From contig OY726566.1 of NCBI GenBank assembly GCA_963383645.1, forward strand, positions 93,246,029 through 93,310,028: a stretch of DNA of 64,000 bases, written 5' to 3'. Origin of the DNA: Muscardinus avellanarius (lineage: Eukaryota; Chordata; Mammalia; Rodentia; Gliridae). Made by a program: the position numbers and the translations under genes. Below the pieces are notes generated by a model. That model was given only the letters and a program-made list of their open reading frames with translations, searched no databases and was not told the origin of the DNA. Below are positions 11,791-22,680 of this stretch, piece by piece (the stretch's first letter is position 1; every line of letters begins with the position of its first letter).

Positions 11791-11968
11791 TGCTGCAAGG
11801 TGGTGCATGTGTGTTATTCTAGCTACTCAGAAGGCTGAAGCAGTAGGATCACACGCTCAAAGCCAGCCTGAGCACCTTAGCGAGTCCCTGCCTCAAAATA
11901 AATAAAAAGAGCTAAGGATATAGCTCAGTTGTAGAGTGCCCCTGGATTCGATCCCTAGTACCTCACAC
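11791..11968 (+). mobile_element. B1-ID composite SINE
   Basis: B1 head (AAGGTGGTGCATGTGTGTTA), CCTCAAAATAAATAAAAAG linker, then GATATAGCTCAGTTGTAGAG and TTCGATCCCTAGTACC. Confidence 0.9.

Positions 11969-11972
<4 letters not shown>

Positions 11973-12021
<49 letters not shown>
11973..12021. repeat. (AC)n microsatellite
   Basis: About 24 AC units forming the tail of the preceding SINE. Confidence 0.95.
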
Positions 12022-12023
<2 letters not shown>

Positions 12024-12148
12024 TTGCCCTAACAAATTTACTTTTCTTATATTTCCTCACTGAATGTGCATGAGAGCCTATGGTAAATTATTATTTTATT
12101 TAAAAAGAAGTATTACAATAAGAAAAATATAGACTTTAAGAAAACATG

Positions 12149-12335
12149 AGCTCGGCCAGGGTGGCATGTACCTCTGATCCTAGCACTTGGGAGGGTGAGC
12201 AGAATAGCCTCAACACATTGGCAATTCTCTTTTTCATACTTTGTTTGATACTCCATTTTAAGACAAAAAAAAAATTAAAAGTTTGGTGGTGCAGCTCAGA
12301 GGTAGAATTCCCTGGAGTTCAAACCGTACTACCAT
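12149..12335 (+). mobile_element. B1-ID composite SINE
   Basis: GGCCAGGGTGGCATGTACC head, A-rich linker at about 12265-12277, tRNA-like part GTGCAGCTCAGAGGTAGAAT. The B1 middle is diverged. Confidence 0.85.
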
Positions 12336-12361
12336 CATCACTGCTACTATCACCACCACTC

Positions 12362-12428
12362 CAGGAAAGAAAAAGGAAGAAAGGAAGGAAGGAAGGAAGG
12401 AAGGAAGGAAGGAAGGAAGGAAGGAAGG
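12362..12428. repeat. (GGAA)n microsatellite
   Basis: AAGG/GGAA units, pure for about 48 bp at 12380-12427, downstream of the SINE. A 101-codon frame running through it is an artefact. Confidence 0.95.
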
Positions 12429-12905
12429 GCAGGCAAAAAAGCAGAGTATAGCTTAGTTAACAAGATGTTTTTTTCCCTAGTGATACATAAAATGTTATTG
12501 TTTCCTATAATTAGTGGAGTCTTTGAGTTAGGTTTATATTATATCTGTTCTACTCTTTCCAACTTGAGACAAGTTTGGACAGCACTATTTTCTTCCCCTG
12601 AAAGTTTCATATGCTGTACTGCCCACAGTACTCACTGGTGAAGAGAGATCAAACTTTAATGCCATCTGAATTGTGGCCTTGTGCTCTTACTGTAACTATT
12701 CCATTTATGCTTAATAGGTTCCATTTTCTTGGTCTAAATGAACATTCTAATCTATAGCTTATTGACGTAGAAGCCTGGATCAAGTCACTCAAAATAATTT
12801 GGTCAATATTGAAAATAACTGTTCAAAGATATTCCATATAACATTATAACATTCCTGGTGATAGGCTTGGTTTCAGTGACCTTCATCTGTATTTTTTTTC
12901 TTTAG
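12429..12905. other. Intron sequence upstream of the exon
   Basis: Unique AT-rich DNA ending in the polypyrimidine tract and AG acceptor at about 12891-12905. No other repeat is recognised. Confidence 0.6.
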
Positions 12906-13002
12906 GGGGTCCTGATGACAACTTAATTGAAGGTGGAGGAACAAAGTTTGTGTGTAAACCTGGGGCGAGAAACATCACTGTCATATTTCATCCGTTACTA
13001 AG
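12906..13002 (+). CDS. Internal coding exon of an unassigned large gene
   Basis: This is the only well-supported gene piece in the window. A run of pyrimidines ends in TTTCTTTAG just before 12906, and the exon is followed by GTAAGTCA at 13003, a near-consensus donor. Of the three + strand frames only the one starting at the third base is open; the others stop at TAA or TGA. It encodes 31 whole residues containing [19 protein letters not shown]. The upstream intron is phase 1 and the downstream intron phase 2. At 97 bp the exon is not a multiple of three, so skipping it would shift the frame. The peptide has an N-I-T glycosylation sequon and alternating hydrophobic residues after a P-G turn, which would fit a beta-sandwich (Ig-, cadherin- or ASH/MSP-like), but that is inference. 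I do not recognise the protein and give no function. No flanking exon is visible, so the neighbouring introns are probably very long. Confidence 0.8.
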
Positions 13003-13296
13003 GTAAGTCAAGGTCTGTGATGTACTTAATGAAACTCAATATTTCATTATTTATGCAGATGTTCTGAATGCCAATAGTTCAGTCACATTGAAACAAGTCC
13101 TAAAAAACATGTTCCATCTTCTAGGGCCTCATAATCAAAGCGAGTCAATAGAACAGATAACCTCAACCTTACAAGTAGCTGCTTGTTCTCAGGAGTAATA
13201 GTCCGTAATTTCTTTCATTTGATCCCCCCTCCCACTTTTCAGCCCTGTCCTTCTGTTTCTCTTTCTTCCCCTCCTCTCTTCTGTTTGATCTTTTTC
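13003..13296. other. Intron sequence downstream of the exon
   Basis: Unique DNA beginning with the GTAAGT donor. A pyrimidine-rich run at 13205-13295 precedes the Charlie-type element. Confidence 0.6.
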
Positions 13297-13516
13297 AGAG
13301 GTTGGCAAACCACGGCCCCCTGGAGAAGTGTAGCCTGCCACCTGTTTTTGCAAATACATTTTATTGACACACAGGCATGCTCATCTGTTTATATATTGCC
13401 CCTCGCTGCTGTTGTGTGATGATTGCAGAGCTGAGTGATTGCTGCATAACCCATATGGCCCACGAAGCCTAAAATATTTACTCTCTGGCTCTTTACAGAA
13501 AGAAATCGTTGACCCA
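13297..13516 (+). mobile_element. hAT-Charlie-type nonautonomous transposon
   Basis: It begins CAGAGGTTGGCAAACC and ends TTTACAGAAAGAAATCGTTGACC, which are diverged inverted termini. The middle holds AAGCCTAAAATATTTACTCT, typical of a common mammalian hAT family. I am sure of the superfamily look but not of the exact subfamily name. Confidence 0.8.
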
Positions 13517-13632
13517 TAATTCATCTTACTCATTTACAGTAATGACTCCTTGTCCTTTGAGAATTGGCAGGTCTCTGAACAAATATGATTTACAAAAACT
13601 GAGAGATAACAATCAGATATATGGTTTTGAGC

Positions 13633-13800
13633 AGGGCACTGTGGTGCATACTTGTCATTGCAGTTACTCAGGAGACAGAGGCAGGAGGACTGAAAATTTG
13701 AGGCCATCCTGGGCACCTTCCTGTTTCCAAAAAGAAAAGAAAGGGCTGGGGATATAGCTCTGCATTAGAGCATCCCTAAATTTAATCCCCAGTACCACAC
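13633..13800 (+). mobile_element. B1-ID composite SINE
   Basis: GGCACTGTGGTGCATACTTG head, AAAAAGAAAAGAAA linker, then GGGCTGGGGATATAGCTC and AATCCCCAGTACC. Confidence 0.9.
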
Positions 13801-14118
13801 ACATAGAAAAGTATTGCTTTATGCTCTATATATCAAAAAATAATTTGATGGTGACTACAGTGCAATCTGTTATAATTCTTATTTAATTATGATTATAAGG
13901 AAACACTGATGAATGATACTTCCATTTTAAAAAATCTGATTCCTCAATACCTTTAAAAATGTACTTTTCTGGGGGTAGGGAAAGGCCATTGTTCAATGGA
14001 TACAAACTTTGTATTTTTACTGGTATGTTAAAAAATGCTGTACGTATAGTAGTTAACACTACTCTACCTAAAAAGGTGAAAAGGGAAAAGAGTTCAAATA
14101 CTCTTTTTGAACTATTCT
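13801..14118. other. Unique sequence, no gene seen
   Basis: No coding evidence. Confidence 0.5.
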
Positions 14119-14293
14119 CAGAGGCAGAGTTATTCTACCTCTGAGCTACAACCCCAGTCCTATTTTATTCTGTTATGAAACAGTGTCTTGCTGACCTGCT
14201 GAGAGCTTCACTAAATTGCTGAGGCTGTCTGCAAACCTGCCATCCTGCTCTCTCAGCCTCCGAGGTACTAGAATTACAAGCATACATCACCTA
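14119..14293 (-). mobile_element. B1-ID composite SINE, reverse strand
   Basis: TCTACCTCTGAGCTACAACC tRNA-like part, ATTTTATTCTG linker, B1 part TCAGCCTCCGAGGTACTAGA. Confidence 0.9.
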
Positions 14294-14319
14294 CTATGAA
14301 GGTTTCCAAATTTTACTTT

Positions 14320-15030
14320 TAAGCAGTACAGACAAACATAAAAATTGTACACATTAATGCAGTAAAGTTTTGATACATAGACACATACATCACGAAATAT
14401 TAAAATCAGCCTAAATGTATTTACTGTCCCAAATATTTATCATTTATTTATGGTAAAAACTTTCAACATCCTTCTTAATTTTTGAAATATATGGGGCATT
14501 ATTGTTATCTATCGTGTGGTACGCTGGAACATGTGCCAGCATCACTCTGACCAGACTTTCCCCATCCTTTCCTTTCCTGTGTTCTCTCCATTCTTTGGTA
14601 ACCACCATTCTACTCTCAGCTTCTGAGATCAACATTAGGTTCCACGCATGAGCGATATCGTGTTTCCCTTTCTAGCACGGCTCATTTTACTTAACACAGG
14701 ACCCTCCATTCCGTCCACGTTGTCACAGATGATAGGATTTTTGTCCACTGTGGCTGAATCGTATTGTGTTGTGTGTATGTGCCGCGATCCCTTTCTACAT
14801 TCATCAGTTGATAGACACTTGGCTTGTTGCCATTTCTTTGTTTTGTGAATGGTGCCACAGTGAACATGGGAATTCCCTTCTGACACCCTGATTTCATTTC
14901 TGTGAATATATGCCCAATAGTGGGATTGCTAGATCATATGGTAGTTGTATTTTTAACTTTTTGTGGAATCTCCATATTGTTTTCTATTATGGCTGTATTA
15001 ATTAACATTCCCAACGTGAACATAGTAGTT
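14320..15030 (-). mobile_element. Old L1, 3' part, reverse strand
   Basis: Antisense L1M-type text is clear: GGGATTGCTAGATCATATGG, CCATATTGTTTTCTATTATGG, CATCAGTTGATAGACACTTGG and TTACTTAACACAGGACC. The left part corresponds to 3' untranslated sequence. Frames of 61-83 codons on both strands here belong to this dead repeat. Confidence 0.85.
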
Positions 15031-15533
15031 AACACTGCTGTGTCATACACTTATAAAAGGGTAAGATTATAAATTTAGTGTTATGCTTTTGACCACACTT
15101 AAAAAAATGAAGTTTCGAATACTGATATCTGATATATTAATTATATGTTTTTGCTGTAAAGAACCATTATATGTTTTGGTCTGTTTTCATAGAAAGGAAT
15201 AGGAACGTTTGGATTTACTAAAAGTATATCTTAGAATAACACATAAATATTCTAATATAAGTTCTATAAAATTTTAGACATTTAGAACAATAGTAAAACA
15301 AAAACTATTGAATTTTCCAGACAATATCTTGTAGTCTTTTCTAAAACATTAACAGTTTATTACTGAAATTTTCCTTTCTTCTCATTATATAAGACTAGTA
15401 AACTGATATCATTAGTGTCTAAACTCATATCTCTTATTTAGGAAACCATTGTTTGAATTGCACTTGATTACTTTCCCTAGTAGATTCTGAATGTAAATGT
15501 ACAAATAAATAATATAAAACTTCAAATTTTCAT
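15031..15533. other. AT-rich unique sequence
   Basis: No gene or repeat recognised. Confidence 0.5.
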
Positions 15534-15759
15534 ACAATACAACCTTTTTTTTTTTATTTTGGTGGTACTGGGCTTCCTGGAAGCCCTTCTACCTCCAGGC
15601 TACACTCCCAGACCTATTTTTACATTTTTATTTGGAAACAGGGTCTCCTAAGCCACCGCGCGCGGCTGGCTTCGAATCTGCGCGATCCTCCTGTCTCTGC
15701 CTCCCAAGCGCAGGGATTACAAGTGTGTGCCACCACGCCTGGCTACAATACAACCTTTT
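15534..15759 (-). mobile_element. Young B1-ID SINE with 15-bp target duplication
   Basis: The body (about 15549-15744) is flanked by ACAATACAACCTTTT at 15534-15548 and 15745-15759. It carries the palindrome-type middle (AAGCCACCGCGCGC..GCTGGCTT) seen in several copies here and is CpG-rich, which suggests a recent insertion. Confidence 0.95.
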
Positions 15760-18700
15760 AAAAGAAATACTATCAATACTTTAAAAATCTCTCTTAACAA
15801 ATACATGCATCAAGTAAATTCATTTAATTTAAGAATCACAGGAATAAGAGAATAAAGACTTGTTCTCCATTAGTTTAATTAATATATATATAATAGATAA
15901 ATTATAACATGAAATTTCTCTATTATATGCTACTGTTCACGTATCAACTGCCTTTGGTAATTTAATATTCACTCTTCTGCAATTGCAATTGATTTCTACT
16001 TAGTGTTAATTGTTAGAAAAAAGGGAAGAATCCTTAACCATTATAGGCAGCTTCTAACCTAGATTTAATGCCATAATTTAATGTTGTGCTATACCTTGAG
16101 TAAATGGAATCCTCATGCTTACATTTGTGTCAAGTATAGAAGAAACTTCATGAAAGTTATTTAGTAGTGTTGCCAATAGCCACTTTTTAGGCGATTTTTT
16201 ATAATAATTTTATGTGAAATAAAAAATATATCCTAATTATTTTCATATGTAAAAGGCATCTATTATAGAAGACAGGTAGAGTTTAATGTATTGCAGTTCC
16301 TGGTAGTTATTTTTTTAGTGTAATATTTATGTACTTGGCTACAGAGTTGTTTTAAGGCTTGATGGTACTCTACTAATCTTACTTGGTTTCTACTTTCATT
16401 CAGAATTTTAATTTATTGGATAAAAACTGGAGGTTTATTACATGATATAAATTGTTTATGTTTCATTCTTTCCCTGTGTATCTCTTAATGGAAGCGACAA
16501 GAGTATTATGTAGTCTGCAAGGTGAGTTAATTCTTTGATAAGTAGGTGGCCATTGTATATTTTATGTTAGCCCTTGATTCAAGTTGTAACCTTGCCTCTC
16601 AAACCCATTATAGAGTTCTAGTTAAAACCTCATGCTGGTCTTCTGGATCTTCAAATGATTAATGTTTTTAGCATTTTTTTTCTATTTTAGCTTTTATTCT
16701 TCAGCACTTTCTGTGTGTTTGATTTATTATTTATTCTTAAGTTTAGAAGTTTAACTTTCATAATTAGAAGAATCAGTATGCATTATTTTAATAGTGGATT
16801 TTATTATTGCTTTGATCATTTCAAATGTTTCTCAGTTTTCCTTTAGCCATTCATTTACTGATACTCAAAAGCTGTTTATTGAATGCGTATGATGTGCATT
16901 TTCCTGTCTCCAAGTTAGTTGAGAACTGTCATTTAATAACATTCATTCCTATTTTTATGGGATTATTTAAATAAAACTGTGTAGATATATTTTCTACCTT
17001 TGCAATACTCATGGCTTTTATTCCGTGCTAGTTGAATGTGAATGTGGTTTAGCATTTTGTTATTAACAAGACAGTGTGGCATTGTGGGAGGGGTGGCACT
17101 GAAATATGGAAGGATGGAGGGGGACTAGAGTTTAAGTTTCAAAGGAAATTCACAGCAAGGCATCTTGGTTCAAATTCAGGCGCCTTCACCTCAGTTTTTT
17201 TTAACGCATTCAAATGCTAGGTCCTAAGGAAACAAAACTGGAAGATCTCCTCCTTGTCTCAATGTACTTTCTTCTTAGCTGCATGAGTGACAAAAATTAA
17301 AAATCCTCAAAGCACCAGGTCTTGGAAAGGATGTGGGTCACGGGATTTCAGACCTGTGTGAGTCTAGAGATCCACGCGGCCTCTCTTGAAATCGGTTTGA
17401 CATTTTTGCAAATTCACATATCCCATTGTGCATTAGTAACCTTCCTTTTAACGCCATTCTTATATCAAGTCTTTTCCTTAGAGATTCGGACAGTTATTCT
17501 ATATGTATAATTTACATCATAATTAAAAATAAGTTCAGAAGGAATTTATCACAAGTTGTCACTTATCGTGAGTTACTACCTATTTATTAAAACATACATG
17601 TTGCTCTTTCTCTTAGTGAACTAATGTATTTGTTCATTGGAAGAGAGAAACATTTTTCTTCTATGTCTAGCATAGCTGGTCTTCTGTCATAATGAAACTT
17701 TATATCCTGCTTTCTATAATTTTATTTATGTAAAAACTCTTTACACAACTTTCCTTTGGTGAACGGTTCTTTCTTTGAGGTTTAGAGGGTTTTCTATATG
17801 GAAAACTCTGAACCACTCACTCTTCTGAGAACACTACAAAGCAGATTCCCGATACACTGTTTTACATATGCAGTGTAGTCATTTGTCCTGTCCTCCCATA
17901 AAATTATTCTACAAATTCCTCAATTCTGGTAATTTCGCAAACTTCTTTTTGTATTGCCCTCACTCCCCGCCCCCCGCAATCTCCTTGTTACACAGTCTCA
18001 TAGGGTGCTGGAGGAAATATACTCACTTCCAATTTGTTTGCTTTCTGTTAACTTGGAGGGCCCCTTTACATGTTTATTTAATGTTTTTCTTTGCTGTTTT
18101 CTTCCTGCTCAGTTTTGTCTCTTAGAAAGATGGGCTGGAGAATTTTGCTTACTTTCCTCTTAACGTACAAAGACATTGTTTGCAATTAAGCCTTAACGAA
18201 GACTCATGAGGATAAGAGGTCGTCTTATCAATTTTCCTGCCTGTGGGTCCGAACAAAAGCATCTTGAATCAGATATGTTGCTAGCCAGACTCAGGTAGAT
18301 TCTAAAATACTGTCCCCAGAATGTAGACACAGAATATGATGACTAGTGTCTTTTGTGCTATTTCTCAGCTTTCTGTGGAACCCTTGAAGAGAAATGTTTG
18401 GATTCATTATGATAAATGGGATTTATTTTGTGGATTTTCAGTTTAGGGGAACAGAAAGAAAGATATGTTCGTGTTGAAGTGTAAATGGCATATCTTGCTT
18501 CTTTTGTATAGGCCTAACATAGATGCAGATATCTTTGGAAAAAATATTTCTTAATAAATACATGATGTCAATTTCTAACCATGATCTCAGTATAAAAGAG
18601 CCTTTGGTGATGAAGAGCCTTTTTACTGAGGTATCAACTTCAGTTTAACACAGAGTGATATTTTTATTGCTCCTAGTATATAATGTAGTCATTTCGGCAA

Positions 18701-18906
18701 ATTTGAAATTCATGGCTGGTCTTTGTGGAATTTGGGAGTAGGGGGTGAGAATTTATTTTATTTTTTTAATCTTCCATGAATTTCTCGTTTACCGTTTCTG
18801 CTATGATTACCTACAACAGGTAATACATTGTGCTTTAGGTTTGTTAATACAGTTATTACCTCTACTTAAACATTAATGAGGACAAGAATTATTTCTCTAA
18901 AAATCT
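15760..18906. other. AT-rich unique sequence, SINE-free 3.1 kb
   Basis: No SINE, LTR or exon is seen. Short frames at 17322-17510, 17868-18125 and 17954-18163 have no motifs. A possible MIR-like remnant lies near 17160-17200. Confidence 0.5.
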
Positions 18907-19125
18907 AAATGCTACCCAGGTGTGGTTACAAAATACTAGTAATTACATTAGTTGGAAGGCTGAGATTGGAGGATTACAGGTTTGCAGTCGGACTCAGGAA
19001 TTTAGGGAGGCCCTTAGCAAATTAGTGAAATCCTGATTTAAGATAATAATAGGGCAATCATGTACCCCAGCGGGAGAATGCCTTGGTTCAATCCCCAATG
19101 CCACTAAAAAAATAAAAATAAAAAA
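18907..19125 (+). mobile_element. B1-ID composite SINE, diverged
   Basis: CCAGGTGTGGTTACAAAATA head, GGAGGATTACAGGTTTGCAG middle, and TTGGTTCAATCCCCAATGCC tail with an A-rich end. Confidence 0.85.
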
Positions 19126-19646
19126 TTCAATCTAACTAGAATATTCAGAAAAAACTCCAATGATTTTGGCTATTGTTTCTCCCTTCGTGAGCCAATAATG
19201 TACATTGACGGGATGTTACTAAATGAAAACAGAGTCCTTTCCTTGACCCCACTGGACTTATGACCTCACAACTGTAAGGGTCCTTGTTATCACAAGGGGA
19301 ACCATCAGAGGAAGGTTAGAGGGATTTAATGAACTCCATCATTGTTTCAGAAATAAAACTTCAAGTCCTATTTAGCCCAAACAGGGGTCAAGAATGAAAA
19401 CACAGACCCCAAGGATTCCTCCTTGCTCTGTCTTCCCATGGCCTCTTCTTTTTGTACATGAAGATCTCTGCTATTTCTTCCTCTTCTCATAAGGACACCA
19501 GCCCCACTCAATCAGCATCCAGCCTTTTATCACCTCAGTTAGCTTTAATTATGTTCTGTACAGAATATATATTAACTTTCACAGAATAAATTTGGGAAAT
19601 TAATGTAGGAAATGAAAGTGGATTGTAGAATAATAGGAGTGAACAC

Positions 19647-19649
<3 letters not shown>
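19126..19649. other. Unique sequence, no gene seen
   Basis: No coding evidence. Confidence 0.5.
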
Positions 19650-19686
<37 letters not shown>

Positions 19687-19696
19687 TGTGTGTGTT
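19650..19696. repeat. (GT)n microsatellite
   Basis: About 22 GT units with one TTTG interruption, forming the tail of the adjacent reverse-strand SINE. Confidence 0.95.
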
Positions 19697-19871
19697 TTAC
19701 TAGGGATTGAATCTGGGGGTTCTCTACCTCTGAGCTATAGCCCCAGCCCTATTTTATGTTTTATTTTGAAACAGGGCATCACTTCGTAGCTGAGCTGGCC
19801 TCAAATCTCTGATCCACCTGTCTCAGCCTCCCAAGTATAGGATAACAGTCATGCACCACCATGGCCAGCCA
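19697..19871 (-). mobile_element. B1-ID composite SINE, reverse strand
   Basis: ACTAGGGATTGAATCTGGGG, CTGAGCTATAGCCCCAGCCC, linker, then CTCAGCCTCCCAAGTATAGG and CACCACCATGGCCAGCC. Confidence 0.92.
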
Positions 19872-20899
19872 CATTCTAATTTTTGATATTGTCCCAATCA
19901 CCGCGAATCTAAAGTTTTCTTTATATGTCAAGCAAGGAGCTAATTGGTCTGGATGTTGCATTCTACCTTTGAGTTTGTATGATTCTGTGACGGGGGAGGG
20001 CTTTTATAATATTTGGGAAATCCAACAGCTGACATTCTAAAGTGTGAAAGTCCAGGTGACAGTTCTACAGTGAGTTTTCTCTTTTCCTCTTTGCTTCATC
20101 TAGCCTTTAAGAGCATGTGGCTCTTAGGGGTAATCAGCACTTTCATATTTGAAGTAGGTTTCTTCCCAGAATATTGTCGAAGGGTTGTTTGCAGTTTGGC
20201 GTGACTAGGCAGCAGCAAGAGGCTGGAAACGTGGGGATGCTGAGGGCGTTAGAGCTGCAGAAACATTACTGATGCGCACTGCATTGAGCTCAGCTCCAAT
20301 ACTGAGTATCTAGACCATTACTATTTCACTTTATCATCCTTCACACTTCATTAACGTTGGGCAGCATCTGCAATCTTCCCGAGAACAAAGCAATGAAGTA
20401 TTTGCTGGTCAGCAGGGAGTACATTGGCATCTAGGTCAGTTAAGGAGATGACGTTTTCTTGGCTACTTGAGCTTTTATTGATGTGCAGTATGTCTTCTGG
20501 TTGGCTGTCCCTTTCTTCAGTCAAGCTGCAGTAAAGACAAGGACTTGTAATTGCATTCATTGTCTAACATGTAGTGAAGGAAGGCTTCTGAAAATTATTC
20601 TTACCAGCGGTAGAAACCGCCAATTAGTGATAGCACGGGGAGCCATTCCAAAGTTACTCAAGGTCTGTTTGTGAAATAGCTTTGAAATGATGGTGATTTT
20701 TAAGAGGTTCTCAAAGTTTAGAGGAGCTGAAGCCAGACCTGAAGCAAGCTAACCCTCCAAAAACAATTATGCCGTTAGCATCATAATTTATGTTTCATAA
20801 AATAATATTTTATTTGTATTATACTGCTTATAATATTACTTGTTGTTCATGCTGCCAGATCTAAGGAACATAAAATTCACTGTTATAATTAAGCCAAGA
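19872..20899. other. Unique sequence, no convincing exon
   Basis: A reverse-strand donor-like TACCGCTG|GTAAGA lies at the left edge of a 55-bp open stretch (20611-20665), but the acceptor is poor. Confidence 0.4.
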
Positions 20900-21345
20900 A
20901 AAATTCATTCACTCACCCACATAACAAAATTTATTGAGCACTTATTTTGTGCCTACGCTTCTTCATGGAGCAATAAGCAAGTCTCTCCTCTTATAGAATT
21001 TAGGACTATTGAAAAAGTCAGACAGTAATTGAATAAAGTAATATACATGGAAAACAGTAGTGTTAGTTTTGCAAGGAACAGGAGAAAAGAGTGAAGAATT
21101 TGATAGTGGCTATTGGTGGGGGTGAGGAAACTATTTTAGATCGAATGAACTGGGAAGGTCTTTCTGAAAACATAGCATCTGGTTACAGCCGAAAAGAAAG
21201 CTAGAGAAGGAGCTGAATTCATGAAGGAGAATGGCCTGGCCCAGAAAATGGAGGAAGGTGGGTATGTTCACAGAACAGTGAAAAGACTGGTGTGAGTAGG
21301 AGCGTCTTCTACATGGGTGAGTTTGGGAAAGTATGGGTAGGAAAC
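20900..21345 (-). mobile_element. L2 fragment, reverse strand
   Basis: It starts with the antisense L2 end (AAATTTATTGAGCACTTATT) and continues into the purine-rich region typical further inside (GGAAGGTCTTTCTGAAAACA, GAAGGAGCTGAATTCATGAA). Confidence 0.65.
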
Positions 21346-22360
21346 TTGTACTCTGGGCAATAAAAATAAGCATGGCCTTTTTATTCTAAAAAATGAGATT
21401 ATTATTTTTAGATTTAGAAGAAATGTTAGAACTAAAATTTCTGAAAGTTTCAACATGCTGAAGGTGTAGAGAAATCCGGAAAATACTGGTTGTCAGAAAA
21501 AATTATTTTGTAAGACTCTGTCTTACTAGATTTAAGCTACTCAGGATCCCCTGTTTTGAATAGCAAAGTCATTATCACTACTCTGTTCAGTACAGTGAAA
21601 ATGCTTCATCCTTCTGAAAAATTATGTATCTAGAAATGGAATATTTAATTTGATTTAGTCCACTTTGATAGTATTACCCAATGATATTAGGCAAATGTTA
21701 TCATGAGATTAGTCTAACAGGATGCTCTTAAGGAGTTATCCTGCATGGCATTTTAAATATATGAGTTTCTAAAGAATAGTTGTAGCTGAAGTATAAATTA
21801 TTGTTTTCTTTCAAATAAATATATTGTCTTGTAGGTGCTTTGCAGAAGGCCTGGTTTGCTTTTGGTTTTTATTTTTTAATAAGCTTTGCCAACAAATCTA
21901 TCAAATTTTATTATAGATAGTAATCACTTCAGTTATTATATACATTAATCTAAACCTAGTCTAGCACCAAAGGTCTTTTCAATTATTTTGACACTAACTC
22001 TTATGAATGAATAAATTTAACAAGGCTATTTTAGGCCTTCAAAAATTCCAATTTGTGTTCCTGTAATATCCTGGGTTTCTGCCTTTCTTGATGTTTCCTT
22101 CCTCAAATCCCTTCCTATACTGGTTCTACAATGAAGGGATAGAATTGTGAGTAGTTCACATGTATGTACTGTATGAATGGGATACACAAGAAATATTTTC
22201 TTAAAGAATTAGTAAGTTGTAGGAATGTTTAATAAATAATTTGTTATCTGGTATGAATAAAAATATAAAGGAATTATTATAAAATATCAAAGAAAATCTT
22301 GTCTTGAATAATAACAACATCAAAATAGATCAATCCTTCTTGCAGAATTAAAAGTGTATA
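21346..22360. other. AT-rich unique sequence
   Basis: No gene or repeat recognised. Confidence 0.5.
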
Positions 22361-22680
22361 GTAGTTTTTCCTTATCCATAGGAAACACAGTCCATGGATA
22401 CCTGAAACCACAAATATTACCCAACCATATTTATATACTATTTTTTCCTATACATATATACCTAGGATAAAGTTTAATTTATAAAGTAGGCATATTAAGC
22501 TATTAACAACAAATAATAATAATTATTATTAAAAGTATAGCTATAACAGTAAAATATAATACAAATATTAAAAGCATGAATTATTTCTGGAGTTTCCTAT
22601 TAAATATTTTCAGATTGTTGTTGACTATGGGTTTCAGACTTTGGACATTGAAACCACAAAAGAGAGTGATTACTCAATAT
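22361..22680. mobile_element. Tigger/MER2-type nonautonomous DNA transposon
   Basis: The two ends are diverged inverted repeats: TTTTCCTTATCCATAGG with CCATGGATACCTGAAACCAC on the left, and AAATATTTTCAGATTG with TTTCAGACTTTGGAC on the right. This is the TcMar-Tigger terminal pattern. The AT-rich middle has no transposase frame. Confidence 0.65.

Noticed and set aside
20611..20665. Possible reverse-strand exon with a GTAAGA donor
   Set aside because: The acceptor lacks a pyrimidine tract, and nothing else supports a reverse-strand gene here.
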